A DNA stretch of 64,000 nucleotides from Streptomyces sp. NRRL WC-3626 (GCF_000718785.1 NZ_JOCA01000004.1:1-64000); one strand, 5' to 3'; shown: positions 42,328-51,711, counted from the stretch's first letter. The notes: generated from the letters alone by a model not told the origin. Numbers and translations are program-made.

Positions 42328-43922
42328 CGGTCCTCGCATCCGCCCTGAACACGGCCGACCCGGAGTACCGGGCGCACCGCGACACCATGCTCGCCAAGCT
42401 CACCGCACTCGACGCCGAGCACGCCAAGGCCCTCGCGGGCGGCGGCGACAAGTACGTCGAACGGCACCAAAAGCGCGGCAAGCTCCTCGCGCGTGAGCGC
42501 ATCGAGCTGCTCCTCGACCCCGACACGCCCTTCCTGGAGCTGTCCCCGCTGGCCGCCTGGGGCAGCGAATACACCGTGGGCGCCTCGCTCGTCACCGGCA
42601 TCGGGGTCGTCGAGGGCGTGGAGTGCCTGATCACCGCCAACGACCCGACCGTGCGCGGCGGCGCCAGCAACCCCTGGAGCCTGAGGAAGGCCCTGCGCGC
42701 CAACGACATCGCGCTCGCCAACCGGCTCCCCTGCATCAGCCTCGTCGAGTCCGGCGGCGCCGATCTGCCCTCCCAGAAGGAGATATTCATCCCCGGCGGC
42801 GCGATCTTCCGGGACCTCACCCGGCTGTCGGCGGCCGGCATCCCCACCGTCGCCGTCGTCTTCGGCAACTCCACCGCCGGGGGCGCGTACATCCCCGGCA
42901 TGTCCGACCACGTGATCATGGTCAAGGAGCGGGCGAAGGTGTTCCTCGGCGGGCCGCCGCTGGTGAAGATGGCCACCGGGGAGGAGAGCGACGACGAGTC
43001 CCTCGGCGGCGCCGAGATGCATGCGCGCGTGTCGGGCCTCGCCGACTACTTCGCCGTCGACGAACCGGACGCGCTGCGCCAGGCCCGCAGGGTCGTCGCC
43101 CGCCTCAACCACCGCAAGGCGTACGCCGATCCGGGTCCGGCCGCCCCGCCCGAGTACGACGCGGACGAGCTGCTCGGCATCGTCCCGGGCGACCTCAGGA
43201 TCCCCTTCGACCCGCGCGAGGTCATCGCACGGATCGTCGACTCCTCCGACTTCGACGAGTTCAAACCGCTCTACGGCACCAGCCTCACCACCGGCTGGGC
43301 GACTCTCCACGGCTATCCCGTCGGCATCCTCGCCAACGCCCGGGGGGTGCTCTTCAGCGAGGAGTCCCAGAAGGCCGCCCAGTTCATCCAGCTCGCCAAC
43401 CAGCGCGACATCCCGCTGCTGTTCCTGCACAACACCACCGGCTACATGGTCGGCAAGGAGTACGAACAGGGCGGCATCATCAAACACGGCGCGATGATGA
43501 TCAACGCGGTCGCCAACTCGAGGGTCCCCCACCTGTCCGTCCTGATGGGCGCCTCCTACGGCGCCGGGCACTACGGCATGTGCGGCCGCGCCTACGACCC
43601 GCGCTTCCTCTTCTCCTGGCCCAGCGCCAAGTCCGCCGTCATGGGCCCGCAGCAGCTCGCCGGCGTGCTGTCCATCGTCGCCCGCCAGTCGGCGGCGGCG
43701 AAGGGACGGCCGTACGACGACGAGGCGGACGCGGCGCTGCGCGCCATGGTGGAGCAGCAGATCGAGTCCGAGTCCCTGCCGATGTTCCTGTCCGGGCGGC
43801 TGTACGACGACGGCGTCATCGACCCGCGCGACACCCGCACCGTCCTCGGCCTGTGCCTGTCGGCCGTCCACACCGCGCCCTACGAGGGCGCGCGCGGTGG
43901 CTTCGGCGTCTTCCGGATGTGA
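42324..43922 (+). CDS. Acyl-CoA carboxylase, carboxyltransferase (beta) subunit
   Basis: A 532-aa carboxyltransferase of the MccB/AtuC type. It has both crotonase-like halves: GGASNPWSLRKALRANDIAL, VESGGADLPSQKEIFIPGGA and NSTAGGAYIPGMSDH in the first, and FLHNTTGYMVGKEYEQGGII, VLMGASYGAGHYGMCGRAYD in the second. It moves carboxyl from carboxybiotin to an enoyl- or acyl-CoA such as 3-methylcrotonyl- or geranyl-CoA. The GTG overlaps the AtuA stop. Confidence 0.93.
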   Translation: MTVLASALNTADPEYRAHRDTMLAKLTALDAEHAKALAGGGDKYVERHQKRGKLLARERIELLLDPDTPFLELSPLAAWGSEYTVGASLVTGIGVVEGVECLITANDPTVRGGASNPWSLRKALRANDIALANRLPCISLVESGGADLPSQKEIFIPGGAIFRDLTRLSAAGIPTVAVVFGNSTAGGAYIPGMSDHVIMVKERAKVFLGGPPLVKMATGEESDDESLGGAEMHARVSGLADYFAVDEPDALRQARRVVARLNHRKAYADPGPAAPPEYDADELLGIVPGDLRIPFDPREVIARIVDSSDFDEFKPLYGTSLTTGWATLHGYPVGILANARGVLFSEESQKAAQFIQLANQRDIPLLFLHNTTGYMVGKEYEQGGIIKHGAMMINAVANSRVPHLSVLMGASYGAGHYGMCGRAYDPRFLFSWPSAKSAVMGPQQLAGVLSIVARQSAAAKGRPYDDEADAALRAMVEQQIESESLPMFLSGRLYDDGVIDPRDTRTVLGLCLSAVHTAPYEGARGGFGVFRM

Positions 43923-43929
43923 GGGACCG

Positions 43930-45774
43930 ATGATCACTTCCCTGCTGATCGCGAACCGGGGCGAGATCGCCTGCCGGATCGCCCGCACCTGCAGTGAGTT
44001 GGGAATCCGAACCGTCGCCGTGCACTCGGACGCCGACGAGAACGCCCTCCACACGCGGGTGGCCGACAGCGCCGTACGCCTGCCGGGGTCGGCGCCCGCC
44101 GACACCTACCTGCGCGACGATCTGATCGTGAAGGCCGCCCTCGCGGCGGGCGCCGACGCCGTGCACCCCGGCTACGGATTCCTCTCCGAGAACGCCGGCT
44201 TCGCGCGGGCCGTCCAGGACGCGGGCCTCGTGTGGATCGGGCCGCCCCCGGCGGCGATCGAGGCGATGGCGTCCAAGACGCGCGCCAAGGAACTGATGGG
44301 CGTCGAGCCCCTGCGCGAGGTCACCGAGGCCGACCTGCCGGTGCTGGTGAAGGCGGCGGCGGGCGGCGGCGGACGCGGGATGCGCGTCGTACGGCGCCTC
44401 GCGGACCTGGACGCCGAACTGGCCGCCGCCCGCGCGGAGGCAGCGAGCGCCTTCGGCGACGGGGAAGTGTTCGTCGAGCCGTATGTCGAGGGCGGCCGGC
44501 ATGTCGAGGTGCAGGTGCTCGCCGACACCCACGGCACGGTGTGGGCGCTCGGCACGCGTGACTGTTCCCTCCAGCGCCGGCACCAGAAGGTGATCGAGGA
44601 GGCCCCGGCGCCGGGGCTGACGGCGGAGCTCACCGAGGAACTGCACGCCCTCGCCGTACGCGCCGCGCGGGCCGTCGACTACGTCGGCGCCGGGACCGTC
44701 GAGTTCCTGGTCGCGGGGGAGCGGGCGCACTTCCTGGAGATGAACACCCGGCTCCAGGTGGAACACCCGGTGACGGAGGCCGTGTTCGGGGTCGATCTCG
44801 TCGCCGAGCAGATCCGCCTCGCCGAGGGGCACGCCCTCCCGGCCGGCCCTCCGCCCGCGCGCGGGCACGCCGTCGAGGCCCGCCTCTACGCGGAGGACCC
44901 CGCGCGGGAGTGGGCCCCGCAGACCGGCCGGCTGCACCGCCTGGCCGTGCCCGACGCAGTGCGCCTGGACACCGGTTACACCGACGGCGACGCCATCGGC
45001 GTCCACTACGACCCCATGCTCGCCAAGGTCGTCGCCCACGCGCCCACCCGCGCGGAGGCGGTCCGCAAGCTGGCGTCCGCCCTCGACCGCGCGGTGATCC
45101 ACGGTCCCGTCACCAACCGGGACCTCCTCGTCCGCTCCCTGCGGCACGAGGAGTTCACGCAAGCCCGTATGGACACCGGCTTCTACGACCGCCATCTGCC
45201 CGCCCTCACCACCCCGGCCCCGGACCCGCACGCCCCGCTCGCGGCCGCCCTGGCCGACGCGTACGGCCGCTCGCGCTTCGGCGGCTGGCGCAACCTGCCC
45301 TCACAGCCGCAGACGAAGCGGTACGCGATGGCGGGCGAGGAACACGAGGTCCGCTACCGCCACACACGCGACGGCTTCGAGACGGACACCGCCCGCGTGA
45401 CCCACGTGGACGCCGGCCTGGTCGTCCTCGAGGTGGACGGCGTACGGCACCGCTACGAGATCACCCGCTACGGCGACCACGTCCACGCCGGCCGCACCCC
45501 GCTCACCGCCCTGCCCCGCTTCCCCGCCCCCACCGCCCAGCACGCCCCCGGCTCCCTCCTGGCCCCCATGCCGGGCACGGTCGTCCGCGTGGCGGAGGGC
45601 CTGACGGAGGGGTCCGAGGTGGAAGCCGGCCAGCCCCTCCTGTGGCTGGAGGCGATGAAGATGCAACACAAGATCACCGCCCCGGCCAGGGGAGTCTTGA
45701 GCGCCCTCCACGCGATCCCGGGACAGCAAGTGGAGCCCGGCACCCTGTTGGCGGTCGTGGAGGAAACCCCCTGA
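43930..45774 (+). CDS. Acyl-CoA carboxylase, biotin carboxylase-BCCP (alpha) subunit
   Basis: A 614-aa protein: biotin carboxylase domain (LLIANRGEIACRIAR; ATP site VKAAAGGGGRGMRVV; FLEMNTRLQVEHPVTE) and a C-terminal biotinyl domain with LEAMKMQHK. It carboxylates its own biotin with ATP and bicarbonate for the beta subunit. Odd point: between KTRAKEL (about 115-121) and PVLVKAAAGGGG there are only about 14 residues, some 17 fewer than usual, so the AGVPxxPG segment is missing. A 109-bp gap with a dispersed repeat follows. Confidence 0.92.
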   Translation: MITSLLIANRGEIACRIARTCSELGIRTVAVHSDADENALHTRVADSAVRLPGSAPADTYLRDDLIVKAALAAGADAVHPGYGFLSENAGFARAVQDAGLVWIGPPPAAIEAMASKTRAKELMGVEPLREVTEADLPVLVKAAAGGGGRGMRVVRRLADLDAELAAARAEAASAFGDGEVFVEPYVEGGRHVEVQVLADTHGTVWALGTRDCSLQRRHQKVIEEAPAPGLTAELTEELHALAVRAARAVDYVGAGTVEFLVAGERAHFLEMNTRLQVEHPVTEAVFGVDLVAEQIRLAEGHALPAGPPPARGHAVEARLYAEDPAREWAPQTGRLHRLAVPDAVRLDTGYTDGDAIGVHYDPMLAKVVAHAPTRAEAVRKLASALDRAVIHGPVTNRDLLVRSLRHEEFTQARMDTGFYDRHLPALTTPAPDPHAPLAAALADAYGRSRFGGWRNLPSQPQTKRYAMAGEEHEVRYRHTRDGFETDTARVTHVDAGLVVLEVDGVRHRYEITRYGDHVHAGRTPLTALPRFPAPTAQHAPGSLLAPMPGTVVRVAEGLTEGSEVEAGQPLLWLEAMKMQHKITAPARGVLSALHAIPGQQVEPGTLLAVVEETP

Positions 45775-45776
45775 AG

Positions 45777-45842
45777 GGGCGCGGGACTGTGCCGATATGC
45801 GGCTGCCGCCGCACGAGCGCGAGTAACCACGACGAACCCGCG
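45777..45842. repeat. Dispersed intergenic repeat, type I, copy A
   Basis: About 66 bp starting GGGGCGCGGGACTGTGCCGA and ending CCACGACGAACCCGC. It is closely matched by 60736-60800. It sits between two genes of the same operon, right after the stop codon of the biotin carboxylase gene. The conserved end ACGACGAACCCG is common in Streptomyces intergenic repeats. Confidence 0.8.
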
Positions 45843-45883
45843 CCCTCCCGACGACCCGAAGCCCTTCTCTCTCAGGAGCGTTC

Positions 45884-47020
45884 ATGCCGGTGATCGAATC
45901 AGAAGAGCACAAGGCCCTCCGCGAAGCAGTCGCCACGTTCGCGAAGAACCACCCCGGCACCCCCGGTGCCGACAACCGCCTGTTCTGGCAGGACGCCGCC
46001 AAGCTCGGCTACATCGGCGTCAACCTGCCGGAGGCATACGGTGGCGGCGGCGCCGGCATCACCGAACTCTCCCTGATCCTCGAAGAGATGGGCGCCGCGG
46101 GAAATCCCCTCCTCATGATGATCGTCTCCCCGGCGATCTGCGGCACCGTCATCTCCCGCTTCGGCACCGAGACGCAGAAGCGGGCCTGGCTCCCCGCCCT
46201 CGCCGACGGCAGCCGCATGATGGCCTTCGGCATCACCGAACCCGACGCCGGCTCCAACAGCCACCGCATCACCACCACCGCCCGCAGGGACGGCACCGAC
46301 TGGATCCTCACCGGCCGCAAGGTGTTCGTCAGCGGTGTCGACATCGCCGACGCCACCCTCGTCGTCGGCCGCACGGAGGACGCCCGCACCGGAGGCCTCA
46401 AGCCCTGCCTGTTCATCGTCCCGCGCGACGCACCGGGTTTCGAGCGCCGGCAGATCGACATGGAACTCGACTCCGCCGAGAAGCAGTTCGAGCTGACTTT
46501 GGACGACGTACGGCTGCCCGCCGACTCGCTCGTCGGCGACGAGGACGCCGGACTGCTGCAGCTGTTCGCCGGACTCAACCCCGAACGCGTCATGACGGCC
46601 GCGTTCGCGATCGGCATGGGCCGCTTCGCGCTCGCCCGCGCCGTCGAGTACGCGCGTGAGCGCACGGTGTGGAAGGCCCCCATCGGCTCCCACCAGGCGA
46701 TCGCCCACCCCCTCGCCCAGGCGCACATCGAACTCGAACTCGCCCGCCTGATGACGCAGAAGGCAGCCCACCTGTACGACGCCGGGGACGACGTGGGCGC
46801 GGGCGAGGCCGCCAACATGGCCAAGTACGCGGCCGGCGAGGCCTGTGTGAAGGCGGTCGACCAGGCCGTGCACACCCTCGGCGGAAACGGCCTCACACGC
46901 GAGTTCGGACTCGCCCGGCTGATAACGGCCGCGCGCGTGTCTCGTATCGCACCGGTCAGCAGGGAGATGATTCTCAACTACGTCTCCCACCAGACCCTGG
47001 GCCTGCCCAAGTCGTACTAG
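45884..47020 (+). CDS. Acyl-CoA dehydrogenase
   Basis: A 378-aa flavoprotein with the standard three domains: N-terminal helices (LGYIGVNLPEAYGGGGAGIT), FAD-binding middle (MAFGITEPDAGSNSHRITTT) and C-terminal helices (ERVMTAAFAIGMGRFALARA, HTLGGNGLTREFGLARLITA). It dehydrogenates an acyl-CoA to the 2-enoyl-CoA, supplying the carboxylase or hydratase of the operon. Chain type unknown. The ATG at 45884 has CAGGAGCG upstream. Confidence 0.92.
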   Translation: MPVIESEEHKALREAVATFAKNHPGTPGADNRLFWQDAAKLGYIGVNLPEAYGGGGAGITELSLILEEMGAAGNPLLMMIVSPAICGTVISRFGTETQKRAWLPALADGSRMMAFGITEPDAGSNSHRITTTARRDGTDWILTGRKVFVSGVDIADATLVVGRTEDARTGGLKPCLFIVPRDAPGFERRQIDMELDSAEKQFELTLDDVRLPADSLVGDEDAGLLQLFAGLNPERVMTAAFAIGMGRFALARAVEYARERTVWKAPIGSHQAIAHPLAQAHIELELARLMTQKAAHLYDAGDDVGAGEAANMAKYAAGEACVKAVDQAVHTLGGNGLTREFGLARLITAARVSRIAPVSREMILNYVSHQTLGLPKSY

Positions 47021-47055
47021 GCCCTCACGAGCCGTCCCGGCCGTTTGGAGGAACC

Positions 47056-48636
47056 ATGTTCCGCAGCGAGTACGCAGACGTCCCGCCCCTCGAACTGCCC
47101 ATCCACGAGGCCGTACTGGCCCGCGCCGCCGAGTACGGCAGCACCCCGGCGCTGATCGACGGCACCGACGGCACCACCCTCACCTACGAGCAGGTGGACC
47201 GGTTCCACCGGCGGGTCGCCGCCGCCCTCGCCGAGGCCGGCGTGCGCAAGGGCGACGTGCTCGCCCTGCACAGCCCCAACACGATCGCCTTCCCCACCGC
47301 CTTCTACGCGGCCACCCGCGCGGGCGCCTCCGTCACCACCGTGCACCCGCTCGCCACCGCGGAGGAGTTCGGCAAGCAGCTGAAGGACAGCGCCGCCCGC
47401 TGGATCGTCACCGTGTCACCGCTGCTGGAGACCGCGCGGAGGGCCGCCGAACTGGCGGGCGGGGTCGAGGAGATATTCGTCTGCGACAGCGCGGCCGGAC
47501 ACCGCTCCCTGATCGACATGCTGGCCTCCGCCGCGCCCGAGCCGATGGTCGACATCGACCCCGTCGAGGACGTGGCCGCGCTGCCGTACTCCTCCGGTAC
47601 GACCGGCATCCCCAAGGGGGTGATGCTCACCCACCGCCAGATCGCCACCAACCTCGCGCAGCTCGAGCCGCTGATCACGGCGGGCCCCGGCGACCGCATC
47701 CTCGCGGTGCTGCCGTTCTTCCACATCTACGGCCTGACGGCCCTGATGAACGCCCCCCTGCGGAAGGGCGCGACCGTGGTCGTCCTGCCGCGCTTCGACC
47801 TGGAGACGTTCCTCGCCGCCATCCAGAACCACCGCATCACCGGCCTGTACGTCGCCCCGCCGATCGTCCTGGCCCTCGCCAAGCACCCGTTGGTCGCCCA
47901 GTACGACCTGTCGTCGCTGAAGTACGTCGTCAGCGCCGCCGCACCCCTGGACGCGGCCCTCGCCGCCGCCTGCTCGCGGCGGCTCGGACTGCCGCCCGTC
48001 GGGCAGGCGTACGGCATGACGGAGCTGTCGCCCGGCACCCACGTCGTCCCCCTGGAGGCCATGGCGCAGGCGCCCGCGGGGACCGTGGGCAAGCTGATCG
48101 CCGGTACCGAGATGCGTATCGTCTCCCTGGACGACCCCGGCGAGGACCTCGGCCCCGGCGCGTCCGGCGAGATCCTCATCCGCGGCCCCCAGGTCATGAA
48201 GGGCTACCTCGGCCGCCCCGACGCCACCGCCGCCATGATCGACGAGGACGGCTGGCTGCACACCGGCGACATCGGCCACGTCGACGAGGCCGGCTGGCTC
48301 TTCGTCGTCGACCGCGTGAAGGAACTCATCAAGTACAAGGGCTTCCAGGTCGCCCCCGCCGAACTCGAGGCACTGCTCCTCACCCACCCCGGGGTCGCCG
48401 ACGCCGCCGTCATCGGCGTCTACAACGAGGACGGCAACGAGGCCCCGCACGCGTACGTCGTCCGTCAGCCGTCCGCCCCGGAGCTCTCCGCGGGCGAGAT
48501 CATGATGTACGTCGCCGAGCACGTCGCCCCCTACAAGCGGGTCCGGAACGTCACCTTCATCGACGGCGTCCCGCGCGCCGCCTCCGGAAAGATCCTGCGC
48601 CGCGAACTCCGCGCGGCGCACAAGGAGCCCTCGTGA
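47056..48636 (+). CDS. 4-coumarate-CoA ligase-like acyl-CoA synthetase
   Basis: A 526-aa ANL-superfamily ligase. AMP motif LPYSSGTTGIPKGVMLTH, A5 AYGMTELSPG, GWLHTGDIG, KELIKYKGFQVAPAELE and the C-terminal catalytic Lys in PRAASGKILRRELR are all present. It activates an acid with ATP to the CoA ester, likely the entry step of this operon. From memory a close S. coelicolor protein, SCO4383, is called a 4-coumarate:CoA ligase. GGAGG lies just upstream of the ATG. Confidence 0.92.
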   Translation: MFRSEYADVPPLELPIHEAVLARAAEYGSTPALIDGTDGTTLTYEQVDRFHRRVAAALAEAGVRKGDVLALHSPNTIAFPTAFYAATRAGASVTTVHPLATAEEFGKQLKDSAARWIVTVSPLLETARRAAELAGGVEEIFVCDSAAGHRSLIDMLASAAPEPMVDIDPVEDVAALPYSSGTTGIPKGVMLTHRQIATNLAQLEPLITAGPGDRILAVLPFFHIYGLTALMNAPLRKGATVVVLPRFDLETFLAAIQNHRITGLYVAPPIVLALAKHPLVAQYDLSSLKYVVSAAAPLDAALAAACSRRLGLPPVGQAYGMTELSPGTHVVPLEAMAQAPAGTVGKLIAGTEMRIVSLDDPGEDLGPGASGEILIRGPQVMKGYLGRPDATAAMIDEDGWLHTGDIGHVDEAGWLFVVDRVKELIKYKGFQVAPAELEALLLTHPGVADAAVIGVYNEDGNEAPHAYVVRQPSAPELSAGEIMMYVAEHVAPYKRVRNVTFIDGVPRAASGKILRRELRAAHKEPS

Positions 48637-49367
48637 CCCTGATCGGCCGCACCCGCGCGCGGGGCGTCGAAACGCTCTCCCTCGACGCCCCGGAGCGCCG
48701 CAACGCCCTGTCCGCCGCCCTCGTCGGCGAACTCGCCGACGCGCTCACCGACGCCGGCAAGGACAGCGGTGTGCGCGCGGTGGTCCTCACCCACACCGGA
48801 AACACGTTCAGCGCGGGGGCGGACCTGCGCGACCCGCCCGCGCCCGAGGCGCTGGTGGCTCTGCTGCGGGGGATCGTGGAGCTGCCGAAACCGGTCGTCG
48901 CGCGGGTCACCGGACACGTCCGCGCGGGCGGCCTCGGCCTGCTCGCCGCCTGTGACATCGCCGCCGCCTCCCACGCGGCGACGTTCGCGTTCACCGAGGT
49001 ACGGATCGGGGTCGCGCCCGCCGTCATCTCGCTGCCGCTGCTGCCCCGCACCGACCCGCGCGCGCTGGCCCGCTACTACCTCACCGGGGAGCGTCTCGAC
49101 TCCGCCGAGGCGGCTCGTATCGGGCTGCTCACCGCCGCCGGCGAGGACGTGGACGAGGTCCTCGCGCCCATCCTCGACGGGCTTCGCAGATCCGCCCCCG
49201 AAGCCCTGGCCGAGACGAAACGGCTGCTCACGGCTATGGTGCTGGAGACCTTCGACCGGGACGCGGCCGACCTGACCGCGCTCTCGGCACGCCTCTTCGC
49301 CTCCGCGCACGCGCGTGAGGGAATGACGGCCTTCTTCGAACGACGGGATCCGGAATGGGTGGTGTGA
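48633..49367 (+). CDS. Enoyl-CoA hydratase/isomerase family protein
   Basis: A 244-aa crotonase. The oxyanion-hole regions are GNTFSAGADLRD and VRAGGLGLLAACD; FTEVRIGVAP supplies the second catalytic Glu. The first catalytic Glu (as in GGGCEL) is replaced, reading GGLGL, so hydratase activity may be altered. The GTG start overlaps the ligase stop by 4 bp, and the TetR gene begins inside its 3' end. Confidence 0.88.
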   Translation: MTLIGRTRARGVETLSLDAPERRNALSAALVGELADALTDAGKDSGVRAVVLTHTGNTFSAGADLRDPPAPEALVALLRGIVELPKPVVARVTGHVRAGGLGLLAACDIAAASHAATFAFTEVRIGVAPAVISLPLLPRTDPRALARYYLTGERLDSAEAARIGLLTAAGEDVDEVLAPILDGLRRSAPEALAETKRLLTAMVLETFDRDAADLTALSARLFASAHAREGMTAFFERRDPEWVV

Positions 49368-49969
49368 GCACGGCCGACCGTGCGGAACGAGTCCCCAAGC
49401 AGGACCGCAGCCGGGCCACCCGGCAGCGGCTCCTGGAGGCCGCCGTGGCCTGCCTCGCCGAACACGGCTGGGCGGGCTCCACGGTCTCCGTCGTCGCCGA
49501 ACGCGCGGGAGTCTCCCGGGGGGCCGCCCAGCACCACTTCCCCACCCGCGAGGACCTGTTCACGGCCGCCGTCGAGTACGTCGCGGAGGAACGCTCCACC
49601 GCCCTGCGCGCCCTCTTCCCGGACGGCGCCGCGGCCGGCGACCGCCGCGCGGTCGTCGCCGGCCTCGTGGACCTCTACACCGGACCCCTCTTCCGCGCGG
49701 CGCTCCACCTCTGGGTCGCCGCCTCCAACGAGGAACAGCTGCGCCCGCGCGTGACCGAACTGGAACTGCGCGTAGGCCGCGAGAGCCACCGCATCGCCGT
49801 GGACCTCCTCGGCGCGGACGAGTCCCGCCCCGGCACCCGGGAAACCGTCCAGGGCCTCCTGGACATGGCCCGAGGCCTGGGCCTCGCCAACCTCCTCAGC
49901 GACGACGGGGCACGCCGGGAGCGGGTCGTGGCGCAGTGGGCGGCCCTGCTGGACGAGGCGCTGGGCTGA
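49355..49969 (+). CDS. TetR family regulator of the catabolic operon
   Basis: A 204-aa protein; the HTH lies in RQRLLEAAVACLAEHGWAGS, TVSVVAERAGVSRGAAQHHF. It is the last gene of the operon, overlapping the hydratase by 13 bp (ATG 49355) or 4 bp (GTG 49364). It probably binds the palindrome at 39765-39778 and is released by an acyl-CoA intermediate, the usual logic for such regulators; that is inference. Confidence 0.88.
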   Translation: MGGVSTADRAERVPKQDRSRATRQRLLEAAVACLAEHGWAGSTVSVVAERAGVSRGAAQHHFPTREDLFTAAVEYVAEERSTALRALFPDGAAAGDRRAVVAGLVDLYTGPLFRAALHLWVAASNEEQLRPRVTELELRVGRESHRIAVDLLGADESRPGTRETVQGLLDMARGLGLANLLSDDGARRERVVAQWAALLDEALG

Positions 49970-50003
49970 GGGCGTTGTCGGTGGCGCGGTCTACGGTTTC
50001 CGC

Positions 50004-50585
50004 ATGGGTGACTACTTCCAGACGATCGTCGACCTCGACGCCGGCCCCGACGAGGCGGCGGAACTCGCGGACCGCGTGGTGGCGTGGCTGGTGGACGAGG
50101 GCGTCGTCCTCGCCGAGCGGACCGACTGCGTCCTCGGGCAGCCGCTCGGGCATCCGCCCGGCCCGAACTGGCACCGCGCCGTGGCGGAGGACGACGCCGA
50201 CCGGGAGCCGTGGGACGGACTGGCCGTGGAGGTGGGGCGCACCGTCTTCGACGCCGGCCAGGGCGATCCCGAGGCGGTGACCTGCCCGCGGTGCGCGGCC
50301 ACCACGCGGCTGGTCACGGAGACCTGGGACACGATCGACGACGCCTGGGCGCCCTTCCGCGAGGCCATGGAGGACTGGGACGAGACCGGGGAGGCGCAGG
50401 TCGTCTGCCCCGCCTGCGCCGAGTCCGTCCCGCTGCCGGAGTGGCGGTGGGCCGACGACTACTTCGCCTTCGCCCACCTCGGCTTCGAGTTCTGGAACTG
50501 GCCCGAGTTCACGCCGGAGTTCCTGACCCGGTTCTCCCGCGCCCTCGACGGCCACCGCATCAGGCACGTGTGGGGCAAGCTGTGA
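50004..50585 (+). CDS. Hypothetical protein with two CxxC zinc-knuckle motifs
   Basis: A 193-aa acidic, Trp-rich protein. CPRC (about residue 93-96) and CPAC (about 134-137) could bind one zinc, as in a split zinc ribbon. The rest (YFQTIVDLDAGPDEAAELAD, FAHLGFEFWNWPEF) suggests an alpha/beta fold. I do not recognise the family. It lies 34 bp after the TetR gene and may be read through from the operon. Confidence 0.65.
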   Translation: MGDYFQTIVDLDAGPDEAAELADRVVAWLVDEGVVLAERTDCVLGQPLGHPPGPNWHRAVAEDDADREPWDGLAVEVGRTVFDAGQGDPEAVTCPRCAATTRLVTETWDTIDDAWAPFREAMEDWDETGEAQVVCPACAESVPLPEWRWADDYFAFAHLGFEFWNWPEFTPEFLTRFSRALDGHRIRHVWGKL

Positions 50586-50597
50586 GAACGCGCGCGA

Positions 50598-50756
50598 TCA
50601 CGCCCGCTCGCGCGCCTCGCGCGCCTCGCGGATGACGTCGACGACGTCGTCCGCCGTGACATCACCGCGCGCGGCGAGGGCGCCGGCCTCGACCGCCGCC
50701 TCGGCCGGCGACAGCACCGCCTCCTCGTCCCGCACGCGGGGTTCCCGCCCGTTCAC
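50598..50756 (-). CDS. Small Ala/Glu-rich protein coupled to pdxH (52 aa)
   Basis: GTG 50756 overlaps the pdxH stop by 4 bp (GTGA) and opens a 52-codon [55 protein letters not shown]. It would be an acidic helical protein. The exact coupling and clean helical composition argue that it is real. Function unknown. Confidence 0.6.
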   Translation of the reverse strand: MNGREPRVRDEEAVLSPAEAAVEAGALAARGDVTADDVVDVIREAREARERA

Positions 50757-51421
50757 GGGCTCAGCCGCTCCACCCGCCAGCCCTCGCCCGCCTGCGCGGC
50801 GTACCGCAGGCGGTCGTGCAGCCGGTTCTCTCTGCCCTGCCAGAACTCCACCGTCTCCGGGACCACCCGGAAGCCGCCCCAGTGGGGTGGTACCGGTACC
50901 TGCTCGTGCTCCGGGTAGCGGGCCGCGAGCTCCGCGTACGTCGCGTCGAGGGAGGCGCGGCCGGTGATCACCGTGGACTGGCCGCTGGCCCAGGCGCCCA
51001 GTTGGGAGCCGTGCGGGCGGGTGCGGAAGTACGCGGCCGTCTCGTCGCGGCCGGTGCGGCGCGCGGTGCCGGTGACGATGACCTGCCGGGCCATCGGATG
51101 CCAGGGGAAGAGGAGCGCGACGTGCGGGTTCCCGGCCAGGTCGCGGCCCTTGCGGGAGTCGTAGTTCGTGTAGAAGACGAACCCGTCGTCGTCGAAGTGC
51201 TTCAGCAGCACCGTGCGTGAACTGGGCCGGCCCTCCCCGTCCACCGTCGAGACGATCATGGCGTTCGGCTCGAACAGCCCGCCGTCCGTCGCGGCCTGTT
51301 TGAACCAGCGCGCGAACTGCTCCACGGGCGTGGCGGCCAGGTCGGCCTCGGACAGCCCTTCGCTGCGGTACTGCTTGCGCATCGAGGCGAGATCGAGGGG
51401 AACGGCGTCTCGGTCGGTCAC
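50753..51421 (-). CDS. pdxH: Pyridoxamine 5'-phosphate oxidase
   Basis: A 222-aa FMN enzyme with the PNPOx order of motifs: [15 protein letters not shown] at the N-terminus, [20 protein letters not shown] and [20 protein letters not shown] for FMN and substrate, [12 protein letters not shown], and the C-terminal dimerisation motif [16 protein letters not shown]. It oxidises PNP/PMP to PLP. GTG 51421 is chosen as it precedes the conserved part with AGGATG upstream. Divergent from citrate synthase. Confidence 0.93.
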   Translation of the reverse strand: MTDRDAVPLDLASMRKQYRSEGLSEADLAATPVEQFARWFKQAATDGGLFEPNAMIVSTVDGEGRPSSRTVLLKHFDDDGFVFYTNYDSRKGRDLAGNPHVALLFPWHPMARQVIVTGTARRTGRDETAAYFRTRPHGSQLGAWASGQSTVITGRASLDATYAELAARYPEHEQVPVPPHWGGFRVVPETVEFWQGRENRLHDRLRYAAQAGEGWRVERLSP

Positions 51422-51480
51422 GCCGTCATCCTGCCGTATGCGTCCGGCCCACGGGCGGGCGGTGTCCTTCGTCACGTGGT

Positions 51481-51493
51481 GGCACTGAGTGCC
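51481..51493. promoter_or_regulatory. Inverted repeat GGCACT-G-AGTGCC in the pdxH/citrate synthase promoter
   Basis: A perfect 6-bp dyad with one central base; a further half-site GGCACT lies at 51513-51518. It is located between divergent pdxH (starts 51421) and citrate synthase (starts 51712), in a 290-bp gap that otherwise shows nothing clear. The core GCACT recalls but does not match the CIRCE element. Confidence 0.4.
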
Positions 51494-51711
51494 GCGAACC
51501 CTCCCCAAAGATGGCACTCGGGGATATCGTGCTGCCACTGTTCCGGTTGGGTGACCGCCAGCCGGGCATCACAGGGGTGACGTCCAGGACCGCGAGCCCG
51601 TTCGAACGGACCGTGGATCCACCGGACGGGCGCCCAGCCGCGCCGACCTCCGACACATGGTCGTCCCACCCCACAACACCATCTGTGACCCACCTCACAA
51701 GGAGCCGCCAG

